Origin: Paenibacillus crassostreae
GTDB taxonomy: Bacteria; Bacillota; Bacilli; Paenibacillales; Paenibacillaceae
Reading direction: 5' to 3'
DNA: 64,000 bases
Assembly (NCBI RefSeq): GCF_001857945.1
Contig: NZ_CP017770.1
Coordinates: 4,464,001-4,528,000 of the forward strand
Position 1 is the first letter of the stretch, and each line of letters opens with the position of its first letter. Positions 1-9,384 of the stretch are shown here, piece by piece. The notes below the pieces were generated by a model that saw only the letters and a list, made by a program, of their open reading frames with translations, made no database searches and was not told where the DNA came from. Both the position numbers and the translations under genes were made by a program.

Positions 1-397
1 GCATCAACCGCACAATTCCCTCCATACTTCCATGGTTCATAGCTTGTTGTAACACTAACCGTTCTTTAATTGAAATCCGTTTGTTAAATACTAAAGCAAT
101 CAGAGTGGCCATTGTGGTAAAACCTAAACCACCAATTTGGAATAGACTAAGAATTACAATTTCTCCGAACAGAGATAATTCTGTACCAGGGTCGATTACA
201 GCTAGACCGGTGACACAAGTTGCAGAAGTTGACATAAATAATGCATCAATGAACGATAAAGCTTCACCTGTTGAAGAGGCGATGGGTAATGATAAAAGGA
301 TAGCCCCTATAAAAATAATCAAAGCAAAGCCGATCACTAAGATCTTTGGAGGGGTTAATAGGTAACGTAATATTTTTTTGTTCTGAATTGTTTGCAT
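1..397 (-). CDS. KtrB/TrkH-family potassium transporter subunit (N-terminal part)
   Basis: Translating the minus strand from an ATG at 395-397 (preceded by AGAAGGTGAGC) gives about 132 residues before the window edge. It begins MQTIQNKKILRYLLTPPK, then a hydrophobic helix, then the selectivity-loop sequence SATCVTGL and a second hydrophobic segment with QIGGLGFTTMATL. This repeat of helix-pore-helix is the hallmark of the TrkH/KtrB potassium uptake family, which forms the membrane pore and works with a KtrA-type RCK regulator. The gene is incomplete (C-terminus outside the window), so length and the remaining three pore repeats cannot be checked. It is divergent from the GNAT gene at 533. Family is firm; KtrB versus TrkH is inferred from the Gram-positive context. 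Confidence 0.88.
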   Translation of the reverse strand, partial: MQTIQNKKILRYLLTPPKILVIGFALIIFIGAILLSLPIASSTGEALSFIDALFMSTSATCVTGLAVIDPGTELSLFGEIVILSLFQIGGLGFTTMATLIALVFNKRISIKERLVLQQAMNHGSMEGIVRLM

Positions 398-532
398 AAA
401 TAAGCTCACCTTCTAAAATGTCATCTTTATATTATAGTGTACCCACGAAAGAGATAACAGTCCTTGACTCTTGTAATTTTCTTATGTAAATTAAATTATC
501 AGATCATGGCATGAAGCTTGGAGGGATTTATA

Positions 533-1108
533 ATGTTAAGACCAGCAACAAAAGAGGATGCACCAAATGCTTCACGACTGCTATATGACGCATTACATGA
601 TATTGCGCACCAATTAACTGGGCAGACAAGTGAGCTGGATGCGATTGATGTTCTAGGACAGTTTTTCATTCAAGAAGAAGGTCGCTTAAGCTATCATCAA
701 ATCATCGTTAAAGAATTGGATGGGGAGGCCGTCGGTATTGCCGTATCCTATGCAGGTTCAGATGCGAAAAGATTAGATCATCCGATTGTACAATACTTAA
801 GGAATTTAAAAAATGATCCAAGTATTGAGCTAGATCAAGAGGCTGATGAGGATGAATATTATATAGATACTCTATCTGTATCTCCAATGTACGAAAGACA
901 AGGGATTGGAACTGAATTAATGCAAGCAGTCGAGAATGAAGCGAGGAGGCTACATTTCACTCGAATTGCACTAGCAGTTCTTGAAGATAATATCGGGGCT
1001 TGTGCTCTATATCAAAGATCAGGATATAAAGTGAATAAGGATATTGTAATTAATGGTCGCATATACCATCATATGGTTAAGAGAATATCACATGAAGAAC
1101 TAGATTAG
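533..1108 (+). CDS. GNAT family N-acetyltransferase
   Basis: A 191-residue protein starting at ATG 533, seven bases after a GGAGGGA site; a TTG in frame at 518 would overlap that site and is less likely. The acetyl-CoA binding motif A is IDTLSVSPMYERQGIGTELM (residues 111-130), with the Q/RxxGxG/A loop at 122-126, followed by motif B-like ALYQRSGYKV (158-167). This is a complete single GNAT domain that transfers an acetyl group from acetyl-CoA to an amine; the substrate cannot be read from sequence. It stands alone between the divergent potassium transporter and the SLH-GH18 gene. Confidence 0.85.
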   Translation: MLRPATKEDAPNASRLLYDALHDIAHQLTGQTSELDAIDVLGQFFIQEEGRLSYHQIIVKELDGEAVGIAVSYAGSDAKRLDHPIVQYLRNLKNDPSIELDQEADEDEYYIDTLSVSPMYERQGIGTELMQAVENEARRLHFTRIALAVLEDNIGACALYQRSGYKVNKDIVINGRIYHHMVKRISHEELD

Positions 1109-1173
1109 AATTCCAATATTTGCACGTCATCATCTCTACTTTTATTTGATAGGATAGAGGAGTTATCTATTCT

Positions 1174-2808
1174 ATGAATAAGAGTGGGGTTTTTATTGTG
1201 AGATTTATGACATTCTATAAGGTAATAACACTATTTATAATATCAACGATTATTATTGGATCTAACATTACAAACGTTGTTAAAGCAGAAACATTGAACA
1301 ACAAATACCCTTTTGACGATATTGCCAATAGTTATGCTAAGAAGGAAATAGTAAATTTAGCTAAGTTAAACTTGATTAATGGTAGAGGAAACCGTAAATT
1401 TGAGCCTCTACAACCCGTAACACGTGCTGAATTTATTACGATGATTGATCGAATGTTACAGTTAGAACCGGTTAATAATGAGATTGCTTCCTTTATAGAT
1501 GTTCGTAAGAGCAAATGGTATTATGGCTGGGTACAAGCTGGATTCAATTTAGGCATCATCGATGGGACTAGTCCTGGTGTATTCCAACCTAACGAACTGA
1601 TTAGTCGCCAAGAGGCTGCAGCATTGATAGCTCGAGCTGTGAAGATAGTTGAAGTTGATAAAGCTGGAACACCAACATTTACTGATTCTGATGAAATTGC
1701 ATCGTGGGCCACTTCCTATGTAATGATGATCCAAAAGAATAAACTCATGACGGGAAACGGAAATAAATTTCGTCCAAATGCTGATATTACAAGACAAGAA
1801 ACAGCAGTCGTATTGAATCGAATTGTTGAAAGTGCATTCGGAGTGAAGGTAATGGATGGACAACAGGATACTACAATCCAGATGGGTTGGCAGTATGATA
1901 GCACCACAGCAGAATTCATAGACCATGTCAATCATTCCAATATCAATACGCTGACACCGAGATGGTTTTTCTTAAAGGATAAAGGTAGAATCTCAGATCA
2001 AGTGGATCCTGAACTCATTTCCTATGCTAAAAAATATAACAAGAAAATATGGGCTATGTTTGGAAATCTTTTCGATGCTGATCTTACGCATACGGTGTTA
2101 ACTAATTCTGTGATGAGAAATTCGGTTGTGCAGCAAATTACCACTTATGTTCAGAAATATAATTTGGATGGTATCAATGTTGATTTTGAAAACGTAAAGC
2201 CAGTGGATAAAATTTATTTCACAGCTTTTATTATTGAGTTAGCAGAGGCATTACATGAGGTGAATGCTGTTCTGTCAGTTGACGTATCCCCAGACTTAGG
2301 GACGGATTGGACTGAAGCTTTTGACTATGTGAAACTGGGTAAGGCTGCTGACTATATTGTTCTGATGGGATATGATGAACATTGGAATGGATCACCTAAG
2401 GCAGGATCCGTTTCTTCACTGCCATGGCTAGAGCGCGCACTTAATAAATTACTAATTGCAGTACCTGCCGATAAAATAATTGCGGCATTACCCCTATACA
2501 CTCGGGATTGGTATGATTCTTCCCTAGCCGTTCTATCAGAGGAATTAACGCTAGAACAGCAGAGTGCCCGCATTCTTACATCCAATATTAAATTGTCATG
2601 GAATGATACACTGGGTCAATATCTGGCAACCTATACGAAACAAGGAACTCAACACCGGATATGGTTGGAAGAAAGCCGTTCATTTACATTGAAAGATCAA
2701 ATGATAAATTCGAAGAACATTGCTGGAAATGCTTATTGGTATACGGGAGCTGAAACAAGTGATATTTGGGTTGCACTACGGAATAGTGATAAATTTTCAT
2801 CATACTAA
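1174..2808 (+). CDS. SLH-domain glycoside hydrolase family 18 protein
   Basis: A 544-residue secreted protein. Residues 1-38 are a signal peptide with a long hydrophobic core ending near VVKAE. Three S-layer homology repeats follow (about 45-95, 104-160 and 168-218), each with the FxD...A...I..L...G and TRxE/RQE pattern, which anchor proteins to pyruvylated secondary wall polymer. Residues 235-544 form a GH18 barrel: the catalytic motif DGINVDFE is at 332-339, with Glu339 the expected acid/base, and MGYDEHW follows later. The closest named relatives are the YaaH/YdhD class that act on peptidoglycan or cortex rather than chitin. AGAGGAG lies 11 bases before ATG 1174; GTG 1198 behind GTGGGG is an alternative start that keeps the signal peptide. 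Confidence 0.88.
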   Translation: MNKSGVFIVRFMTFYKVITLFIISTIIIGSNITNVVKAETLNNKYPFDDIANSYAKKEIVNLAKLNLINGRGNRKFEPLQPVTRAEFITMIDRMLQLEPVNNEIASFIDVRKSKWYYGWVQAGFNLGIIDGTSPGVFQPNELISRQEAAALIARAVKIVEVDKAGTPTFTDSDEIASWATSYVMMIQKNKLMTGNGNKFRPNADITRQETAVVLNRIVESAFGVKVMDGQQDTTIQMGWQYDSTTAEFIDHVNHSNINTLTPRWFFLKDKGRISDQVDPELISYAKKYNKKIWAMFGNLFDADLTHTVLTNSVMRNSVVQQITTYVQKYNLDGINVDFENVKPVDKIYFTAFIIELAEALHEVNAVLSVDVSPDLGTDWTEAFDYVKLGKAADYIVLMGYDEHWNGSPKAGSVSSLPWLERALNKLLIAVPADKIIAALPLYTRDWYDSSLAVLSEELTLEQQSARILTSNIKLSWNDTLGQYLATYTKQGTQHRIWLEESRSFTLKDQMINSKNIAGNAYWYTGAETSDIWVALRNSDKFSSY

Positions 2809-2849
2809 AGAAACCATACTGCCAGAAAGTGAAAGGAAAAACGAATAAA

Positions 2850-3761
2850 ATGTCATTAGAAAAACCTTCGTCACCCATTCCCATCATTATTCCGCTTTTG
2901 ATCGGAGTCATTGCAGTTTCTTTTTCATCTATATTTATTAAATGGTCTAGTGCACCCGCATCAATCCAAGGAATGTACAGACTTCTCTTCACGGTAATTC
3001 TAATGTTACCCTTCGGTGTTCGACGAATTTCCGAATTTCGGAGGATTACGCCCAAGAATTGGCTCCTTCTAGGATTATCAGGATTCTTTCTAGCGCTACA
3101 CTTTCTATTATGGATGGGATCATTGAAATATACGACGGTGGCTAGCTCGACGATTATATTGGCCCTTGAACCGGTATTCATCTGGTGTGGTGCATACTTT
3201 CTATTCAAAGAGAGAATTTCTACCATCGCGAAGTTTGGTATGTTCATTGCCGTTGTAGGAGCTGGCCTTATTGGGTGGGGAGACATCGGTATTTCAAGTA
3301 CTAATCTATATGGTGATCTATTATCATTTATGGGTACAATAGCAGTTGCCATTCATATGCTTATTGGACAAAAACTACTTTCGCAAGTATCACCATACGT
3401 ATATAATTTATCCGTCTTTTCCGTAGCAGTTGTCGTATTTGCAATTTATAATATTTCCTTAGGGGTGTCTTTTATAAATTATGCTGGCCGAGAGTGGGGA
3501 ATATTCCTCTTGTTAGCGATCGTCCCGACGTTATTCGGACATATGCTATTTAACTGGCTTCTTCAATACATATCTGCAACTAGGGTATCTATGAGTATCC
3601 TGGGTGAGCCTGTTGGTGCGAGTATTTTAGCTTTCATATTATTGCATGAAAAGTTATCCATTATGCAAATCAGTGGAGGGGTATTGGCAATTGCTGGCAT
3701 GATTTTATTCATGAAAGTAACCCGTTCGGATAACAAAGCCAGAGTCAAGGAAAATTTATGA
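2850..3761 (+). CDS. EamA/DMT-family transporter
   Basis: A 303-residue integral membrane protein with about ten hydrophobic segments arranged as two tandem EamA repeats (roughly residues 10-140 and 150-295). Typical features are the second-repeat signature SILGEPVGASILAFILLHE and the glycine-rich helix ends. Members export metabolites or amino acids; the substrate is unknown here. The chosen ATG at 2850 follows AAAGGAAAAAC; a GTG at 2829 is possible but lies before that site. It starts only about 40 bases after the SLH-GH18 stop, so the two may be cotranscribed. Confidence 0.85.
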   Translation: MSLEKPSSPIPIIIPLLIGVIAVSFSSIFIKWSSAPASIQGMYRLLFTVILMLPFGVRRISEFRRITPKNWLLLGLSGFFLALHFLLWMGSLKYTTVASSTIILALEPVFIWCGAYFLFKERISTIAKFGMFIAVVGAGLIGWGDIGISSTNLYGDLLSFMGTIAVAIHMLIGQKLLSQVSPYVYNLSVFSVAVVVFAIYNISLGVSFINYAGREWGIFLLLAIVPTLFGHMLFNWLLQYISATRVSMSILGEPVGASILAFILLHEKLSIMQISGGVLAIAGMILFMKVTRSDNKARVKENL

Positions 3762-3921
3762 TTGATGATTAAAAAGAGTAATCAAATGGTGTCTTTTTTC
3801 AGATTTTTTGAATACTGTGGGAAATAGGAGTATAATTTTATATTAGCGGCTTTAATAATGTTCACCATTTTGGTAAGTCTAGTTATAATAAGTAGACCAT
3901 AATAGAATGAGGGATCAGATA

Positions 3922-4671
3922 ATGATTACAATTAAAACGAAAGAACAGATCCAGAAGATGAAACTTGCTGGCGAAATATTAGCAGCCTGTCATCGCGAAA
4001 TTAGTAAAATGATCGTCCCAGGAATTACAACCTTAGAGATCGATCGATTCGCGGAGGATTTTATAATTAAGAATGGTGCTACTCCAGAACAAAAAGGATA
4101 TAATGGTTATCGATTTGCTACTTGTGCATCTGTGAATGACGTTATTTGTCATGGATTCCCTACACATACTAAGCTAAAAGAAGGGGATATCGTGACCATA
4201 GATATGGTCGTAAATCTTAATGGTTGGCTGGCAGATTCAGCTTGGTCCTATCCTGTAGGTCAAGTATCTGAGCAATCACAGAAGTTACTAGATGTAACGA
4301 AGGAATCGCTTTACAAAGGGATTGAGATGGCGGTTGTTGGGAATCGAATTGGAGATATTTCACATAGCATTCAAGTTTTTGCGGAAGCGCAGGGCTTCTC
4401 TGTCGTTAGAGAATTCATAGGACATGGAATAGGTAAAGATATGCATGAAGAACCGCAAGTGCCACACTATGGTCCACCAAATGTAGGTGCAAGATTGAAA
4501 GAAGGCATGGTTATTACCATAGAGCCAATGATCAATACAGGAACTTATCGTAGTAAGATAGATGAGGATGGTTGGACGGCAAGAACACTTGACGGAGGAT
4601 TGTCTGCACAATATGAACACACGCTAGCCATTACAGCTGATGGACCTATTATATTAACAGATCAAGGGTGA
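3922..4671 (+). CDS. map: Type I methionine aminopeptidase
   Basis: A 249-residue cytoplasmic enzyme that removes the initiator methionine from nascent proteins. All expected residues of the pita-bread fold are visible: His77 (CHGFP), metal ligands Asp94 and Asp105, His168 (GHGIG), Glu201 (TIEPM) and Glu232 (YEHT). The ATG at 3922 sits seven bases after GAGGGA; an ATG at 3907 overlaps that site and is rejected. It is a stand-alone gene, not next to secY/adk/infA, so it is more like the second copy (MapB/YflG type) of Bacillus. A long hairpin follows at 4712-4766. Confidence 0.93.
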   Translation: MITIKTKEQIQKMKLAGEILAACHREISKMIVPGITTLEIDRFAEDFIIKNGATPEQKGYNGYRFATCASVNDVICHGFPTHTKLKEGDIVTIDMVVNLNGWLADSAWSYPVGQVSEQSQKLLDVTKESLYKGIEMAVVGNRIGDISHSIQVFAEAQGFSVVREFIGHGIGKDMHEEPQVPHYGPPNVGARLKEGMVITIEPMINTGTYRSKIDEDGWTARTLDGGLSAQYEHTLAITADGPIILTDQG

Positions 4672-4711
4672 GATAGTTAATTACATGGTTCAATTGTAAT
4701 ATTGTACATCT

Positions 4712-4766
4712 CTAAAGAGGGTGTCTCTTCAGCCTATTATAGTGGCTAGAGATACCCTCTCTTTAG
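4712..4766. terminator. Long imperfect hairpin after map
   Basis: CTAAAGAGGGTGTCTC (4712-4727) pairs with GAGATACCCTCTCTTTAG (4749-4766), and an inner AGCC/GGCT pair closes the loop. There is no clear T-run on either strand, so this is a strong RNA fold between map and yojF, and only probably a terminator. Confidence 0.6.
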
Positions 4767-4852
4767 TTGATTTGTGATATATGCACAATGTGCTTTATAA
4801 TAAGGTTTACTCATATTGAATTATTGGATGTAGAATAGAGAGGTGGAAGAGT

Positions 4853-5197
4853 ATGCAACTTATAGATCAGGAAAAAGTACAACGAATCATTGATCAATTC
4901 ATAGATCAAGATCTTTATATTCATCTTGAGATGACTACGGGAGCTTATGCTTCCCATAACGATAATACTAAGTTTACAGCGTCAACGTTTATCACCAATG
5001 GATTGGTTAAGTATTCTTTAGGTTCAATTGAAGGCGATGGACCCTTTCGTGTGGGGTTAAAGATGAATCAAGGATGGATATATTCCCAAGGATTAACGCA
5101 CTGGGACGAGAGCAATGTTGAACAACTGATTCTCGCTGGGCATGATCAGGATGGTAAACTAGTAGTATCATTACAATTAAGTAGAGAACCGTTTTAA
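4853..5197 (+). CDS. YojF-family (DUF1806) protein
   Basis: A 114-residue soluble protein with the conserved stretch MTTGAYASHN and later GWIYSQGLTHW, matching the YojF/DUF1806 family of Bacillus. An AGAGGTGG site precedes the ATG by a normal distance. It lies 23 bases before the BshB2 gene, the same yojF-yojG order as B. subtilis, so the two form an operon. The molecular role of YojF is not established; the linkage suggests it assists or accompanies bacillithiol metabolism, which is inference. Confidence 0.85.
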   Translation: MQLIDQEKVQRIIDQFIDQDLYIHLEMTTGAYASHNDNTKFTASTFITNGLVKYSLGSIEGDGPFRVGLKMNQGWIYSQGLTHWDESNVEQLILAGHDQDGKLVVSLQLSREPF

Positions 5198-5220
5198 CTA
5201 TTGAGAGAAGGTGAATTCAA

Positions 5221-5871
5221 ATGGAACGACATATATTAGTTGTATTTCCTCATCCTGATGATGAATGTTTCGGAACCTCTGGATCGTTAGCTAAGTATAT
5301 TAGTGAAGGTACTGCAGTCACCTATGCTTGTCTTACTTTAGGTGAAAGAGCTAGAAACATGGGTAACCCAATCATGGCCAATCGAGTCTCGCTCCCACAG
5401 ATTCGTAAATTAGAACTACATGAATCATGCCAACATATTGGAATAACCGACATTAGAATGATGGGTTATCTTGATAAAACAATTGAATTTGAAGATCATG
5501 AGAAATTAGACAAGCGAATTAATGATTTAATAACTGAATTGAATCCATCACTTGTGATTACTTTTCATCCTAAATATAGTGTTCATCCAGATCATGATGC
5601 TACAGGAGCTGCTGTGATCCGAACCATTGCTAAGATGCCGAAAGAACAAAGACCTACTGTACATTGTTTGGCGTTCACGAAAGGCTGTGAAGAAATATTA
5701 GGGAAACCAGATGTGATTACCGATGTATCTGCCTTCTTGAAACAAAAACTCGGCTCAATCCAATCGCATCGTTCTCAATGGCAATTGCCTGCGGATCCCC
5801 AAATGGTTGAAAGTGAAGAAATGAAGGAAAGATTCGGTACAGAACGATTTTGGACTTACTCTTTTGAATAA
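5221..5871 (+). CDS. bshB2: Bacillithiol biosynthesis deacetylase BshB2
   Basis: A 216-residue LmbE/PIG-L fold deacetylase. The zinc motif PHPDDE is at residues 10-15 and the second ligand motif HPDHDATG at 122-129. BshB enzymes remove the acetyl group from GlcNAc-malate to give GlcN-malate in bacillithiol synthesis. Assignment to BshB2 (YojG type) rather than BshB1 rests on the adjacent yojF gene and overall length. A rho-independent terminator follows directly at 5885. Confidence 0.87.
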   Translation: MERHILVVFPHPDDECFGTSGSLAKYISEGTAVTYACLTLGERARNMGNPIMANRVSLPQIRKLELHESCQHIGITDIRMMGYLDKTIEFEDHEKLDKRINDLITELNPSLVITFHPKYSVHPDHDATGAAVIRTIAKMPKEQRPTVHCLAFTKGCEEILGKPDVITDVSAFLKQKLGSIQSHRSQWQLPADPQMVESEEMKERFGTERFWTYSFE

Positions 5872-5884
5872 TAATGAATACAAT

Positions 5885-5918
5885 GCGGATCTCCTAATAT
5901 GGGGGATTCGCTTTTTTT
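5885..5918 (+). terminator. Rho-independent terminator after bshB2
   Basis: GCGGATCTCC (5885-5894) pairs with GGGGATTCGC (5902-5911; G-T pairs allowed) around TAATAT, followed by seven T at 5912-5918. Confidence 0.85.
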
Positions 5919-5983
5919 GCGGAAATAGGTAGAATATAAAGATAACAAGTTAGCTAATAAATCTAATTGAAATTGGTGATCGT

Positions 5984-7261
5984 TTGAGCGCAAAACGGAA
6001 CAGTCAGCTACAAATCGTTATGATCTTCATATGCTTTATCACCCTTCTCAGTGGTTGTAATTCGACAACCCAAGATGAAACTAGTCAATCGAAGGATAAT
6101 AATTTGGTAACTGAGGATCAAATAGTTGCTCCTATCGTTCCGACAGAACCAACTGAACCAACGGATACTGTACAAGATCTCTTGAATTCTATGAGTACGG
6201 AAGAAAAGATAGGTCAATTGGTTGTCGTTGGTATGGATGGAACGATGAACAATGAGGATAACCAAGCATTTATTGAAGACTATCATGTGGGTGGGTTTAT
6301 ATTTTATAAAGATAATATCGAGACAATTCAGCAAGCGCTAAGTTTATTTAATGAACTTAAGTTAGTGAATGAAGTTAATAAAATTCCACTTTGGATGAGC
6401 ATAGATGAAGAAGGTGGTCGAGTAACACGGATGCCTGACGAATTTCTTGAATTACCTACGAATCAAGTGATAGGTAAGAAGAATGATCCGGTACTTTCTA
6501 ATAAAATTGGACAGATTCTTGGACGCGAGTTACTAGGGTTCGGGTTAAATATGAATTTTGCTCCAGTGTTAGATATTCATAGTAATCCTAACAATCCCGT
6601 CATTGGGAATCGTTCATTTGGAGATGGGGCCGAATTGGTTAGTGCTTTGGGTATTGCAACGATGCAAGGGTTACAGTCACAAGGAGTGGTACCTGTAGTT
6701 AAGCATTTTCCAGGACATGGAGATACATCGGTTGACTCCCACATCGGCTTACCTGTTATTGAACACGATCTCGAGCGGTTACGTAAGCTTGAATTGATTC
6801 CCTTTCAAAACGCTATCAATGAAGGTGCAGATGTAGTTATGATTGCCCATCTTTTGCTCCCGAAAGTAGACGCAGATTACCCAGCTTCATTTTCTAAAAT
6901 TGTTATTTCAGATATTCTTCGAGATGAACTGGGCTTCAATGGGGTAATCATCACAGATGATATGACGATGGGCGCGATCGCCGAGAATTATGATCTTGGA
7001 CAAACCTCTGTTCAATCGGTACTTGCAGGTACGAATATTGTACTCGTCGGCCATGATGTGCAGAAAGTGATAGCCGTCATACAAGCTTTGACAGATGCTG
7101 TGGAGAACGGTAAAATTTCAGAAGATGTGTTGAACAATCGAGTCTATGCGATACTAAAGTTGAAGGAAAAGGTAGGAATAAATAATGATCCTGCCGTAGG
7201 GCCAGATGTCGAGAAGTTGAATAAAGACATTCGCAACATACTTGATCAGATGAAAGAATGA
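5984..7261 (+). CDS. nagZ: Beta-N-acetylhexosaminidase lipoprotein (GH3, NagZ type)
   Basis: A 425-residue lipoprotein. The TTG start (5984) follows TTGGTGA and gives a signal peptide with lipobox LLSGC, so Cys25 would be lipidated; a Thr/Pro/Glu-rich linker (about 45-62) leads to a GH3 barrel. KHFPGHGDTSVDSH (240-253) carries the His-Asp dyad typical of the NagZ branch, and ITDDMTMGAI has the probable nucleophile Asp325. The enzyme would release N-acetylglucosamine from muropeptides outside the membrane during wall recycling. It lacks the C-terminal domain of B. subtilis NagZ, so the length fits a single-domain member. The lactonase gene follows after 16 bases. Confidence 0.88.
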   Translation: MSAKRNSQLQIVMIFICFITLLSGCNSTTQDETSQSKDNNLVTEDQIVAPIVPTEPTEPTDTVQDLLNSMSTEEKIGQLVVVGMDGTMNNEDNQAFIEDYHVGGFIFYKDNIETIQQALSLFNELKLVNEVNKIPLWMSIDEEGGRVTRMPDEFLELPTNQVIGKKNDPVLSNKIGQILGRELLGFGLNMNFAPVLDIHSNPNNPVIGNRSFGDGAELVSALGIATMQGLQSQGVVPVVKHFPGHGDTSVDSHIGLPVIEHDLERLRKLELIPFQNAINEGADVVMIAHLLLPKVDADYPASFSKIVISDILRDELGFNGVIITDDMTMGAIAENYDLGQTSVQSVLAGTNIVLVGHDVQKVIAVIQALTDAVENGKISEDVLNNRVYAILKLKEKVGINNDPAVGPDVEKLNKDIRNILDQMKE

Positions 7262-7277
7262 AAGGGAGGCATCATTA

Positions 7278-8357
7278 ATGGAATCTAAATCAAAAGAGTT
7301 ATTCGTTTTTGTAGGGTCATATGCCGAATCAGCAGATAACGGTGTATATGTATATACTTTCGATGAAGGTAAAGGACAGCTAAAACTTGTAGACACGGTT
7401 GCAGGGTTGAAGAACCCAACTTTTTTAAATGTAGATGCTGATTCACATAAATTATACGCTATATCAGAATCGCACTCTGCGGAGGGTAATAAGATTGGTG
7501 AGATTGTGGCGTTCGCAATTGATTCTACTTCTGGTGCATTGAACAAACTTGATCGAAAGGATAGCGTACAATCGACAACATGCCATATTCAACGAGATTC
7601 AGAAGGGAAGTTTCTCATTGTTACTAGCTATCACGGGGGAATGATTGGTCTGATCTCCATTAATGAAGATGGTACCTTAGGTGAAGTATTGGATGTACAA
7701 CAGCATGAAGGGCATAGTGTACATCCGAATCAAGATCGACCGCATCCACATTCCTCTTTCTTTAGTCCGGATGGGAAGTTTCTATTTGTGCAGGATCTTG
7801 GGTTAGATATCATTCAAGCATACAGTCTTAACTCAGAGACCCAACAGTTGCTGAAAAAAGGGACAACTCATCTCCATCCAGGCGCTGGACCAAGACATCT
7901 TACGTTCCATCCGAATGGGAAGAATGCTTTTGTAATTAATGAACTTGATTCAACGATTACTTCCTTTTTGTATCAAGAAGGTGATGGTGTATTAGCTGAA
8001 CTGGAGACGGTACCTACCCTGCCAATAAATTTCACTGAAGAGAATGGTTGTGCAGAAATAGTTATCTCGCAAGATGGGAAGTTTGTATATGGTTCCAATC
8101 GTGGTCATGATAGTATCGTCGTCTATGCCTTTGATGAAGTGGCTGGTAAATTAACTTTGGTGGAGCATGTTTCGGTTGAAGGGCAGCATCCGCGTCATTT
8201 CGCTTTTACTCCAAAAGGAGATTATCTCATTGTGGCTAATCGCGATACGAACAATCTGACAACATTCCGTGTCGATCAAGAATCAGGTAGATTACAATAT
8301 ACAGGAATTAGTGTATCGGTATCTAAGCCTGTGTGTGTTCAACCTTATTATTTGTAA
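7278..8357 (+). CDS. pgl: Lactonase-family beta-propeller (6-phosphogluconolactonase type)
   Basis: A 359-residue cytoplasmic protein of the seven-bladed lactonase family (PF10282, YkgB/Pgl type). Recurrent blade motifs are visible: FVGSYAES, HPHSSFFSPDGKFLFVQDLG, GPRHLTFHPNGK, FVYGSNRGHDSIVVY and HPRHFAFTPKGDYLIVANRD. Relatives hydrolyse 6-phosphogluconolactone in the pentose phosphate pathway, but the family also has other lactones as substrates. AAGGGAGG lies nine bases before ATG 7278. It probably shares a transcript with nagZ, ending at the terminator at 8373. Confidence 0.82.
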   Translation: MESKSKELFVFVGSYAESADNGVYVYTFDEGKGQLKLVDTVAGLKNPTFLNVDADSHKLYAISESHSAEGNKIGEIVAFAIDSTSGALNKLDRKDSVQSTTCHIQRDSEGKFLIVTSYHGGMIGLISINEDGTLGEVLDVQQHEGHSVHPNQDRPHPHSSFFSPDGKFLFVQDLGLDIIQAYSLNSETQQLLKKGTTHLHPGAGPRHLTFHPNGKNAFVINELDSTITSFLYQEGDGVLAELETVPTLPINFTEENGCAEIVISQDGKFVYGSNRGHDSIVVYAFDEVAGKLTLVEHVSVEGQHPRHFAFTPKGDYLIVANRDTNNLTTFRVDQESGRLQYTGISVSVSKPVCVQPYYL

Positions 8358-8372
8358 ATCAATATGATGATG

Positions 8373-8420
8373 AGAGTCTCTTAAGTTAGCTATAACTAAA
8401 GAGACTCTTATTCAATTTTT
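8373..8420 (+). terminator. Rho-independent terminator after the lactonase gene
   Basis: AGAGTCTCTT (8373-8382) pairs perfectly with AAGAGACTCT (8399-8408), with an inner AGTTA/TAACT stem, followed by TATTCAATTTTT. Confidence 0.85.
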
Positions 8421-8550
8421 ATTAATAAAAAGCTGTATTAAAGGTAAAGGTTGATTTAGAAAATAAATATATAAAAATTAGAAATGGATATTTATGCTAA
8501 AATAAATATGAGGTTGTGAAAATTTCAATTACACTAACAAAGCAGTTTGG

Positions 8551-9297
8551 TTGAAGAAGAATATAACTTTAAGAGGTGGTTTAGTGTTTTGGCAATTGTT
8601 TATTTTAATTGTAATAATTTGTTTACCTGGTGTATATTTTATGCTTCAAACAGAAAAGAAATTGATGGAAAATGAAGATATTACCTATAATCAGCGATTA
8701 TTTGCTCATTTAATTTTGGTTGGAATATTTGGTGCAGTTGGAGCATTCACCGTACCGAAAATAAGTATTTTACCTACTGATATAGAATTTTATAATGTTT
8801 TAAAATATGGATTTATACTTGGAGTAACTTGTTCGGTAGGAAATATTTTATTGTATTATTTCTACTTGACCAAAAATATTTCATACCATGATTATCTCGC
8901 TATTGAAGAACATTACAGTAAAATGGGAATTTTAAGTCGTGTTTTTTATGGTGGATTTGTTGAAGAAGTCATGTTTCGTTGGGGGATAATGAGCTTGGTT
9001 TTATGGCTTTCACAACTGATATTAAAGCAGATTAATTTTCATTCTATATTCTTTGCTATTGGTATTTCCAGTATACTTTTTGCTTTGGTACATTTGCCCT
9101 CAATTAAGATGGTAATAGAAGAACCTAAGCCCTCAGTATATGTATATACAATTTTGGGGAATGTTTGGGTTGGTATTTTTACTGGTTGGGCATTTTTAGA
9201 GGCGGGTATATTTTCAGCTATTATTGTACATGTTTTGTTTCACTTACTATGGTATCCAATTCAAAAAATATCTGCAAATCGTAGACTTTCTTGTTGA
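8551..9297 (+). CDS. CPBP-family intramembrane metalloprotease
   Basis: A 248-residue membrane protein with about seven hydrophobic segments. The ABI/CPBP signature is present: FVEEVMFRW (EExxxR), then LVHLPS, then HVLFHLLW, giving the paired Glu and two His sites of the Rce1-like family. Members act as CAAX-type proteases, often in bacteriocin self-immunity or signalling; no role can be fixed here. The start is uncertain: TTG 8551 gives the longest form, while GTG 8584 lies only four bases after AGAGGTGG. The coding region is visibly more AT-rich than its neighbours and is followed by an IS remnant, so acquisition by transfer is plausible. Confidence 0.78.
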   Translation: MKKNITLRGGLVFWQLFILIVIICLPGVYFMLQTEKKLMENEDITYNQRLFAHLILVGIFGAVGAFTVPKISILPTDIEFYNVLKYGFILGVTCSVGNILLYYFYLTKNISYHDYLAIEEHYSKMGILSRVFYGGFVEEVMFRWGIMSLVLWLSQLILKQINFHSIFFAIGISSILFALVHLPSIKMVIEEPKPSVYVYTILGNVWVGIFTGWAFLEAGIFSAIIVHVLFHLLWYPIQKISANRRLSC

Positions 9298-9384
9298 ATT
9301 AACGGGTGCTTTAGCATGGACAGTAAAATATTGTGATCTTAGAGATACATTCCCAAGTTCCGTGAACACTCGCTAAGATAATCA

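Noticed and set aside
2684..3352. 222-codon open frame on the minus strand
   Set aside because: It lies opposite the EamA transporter gene, has no ribosome site or family motif, and its composition mirrors the membrane-protein codons of the real gene.
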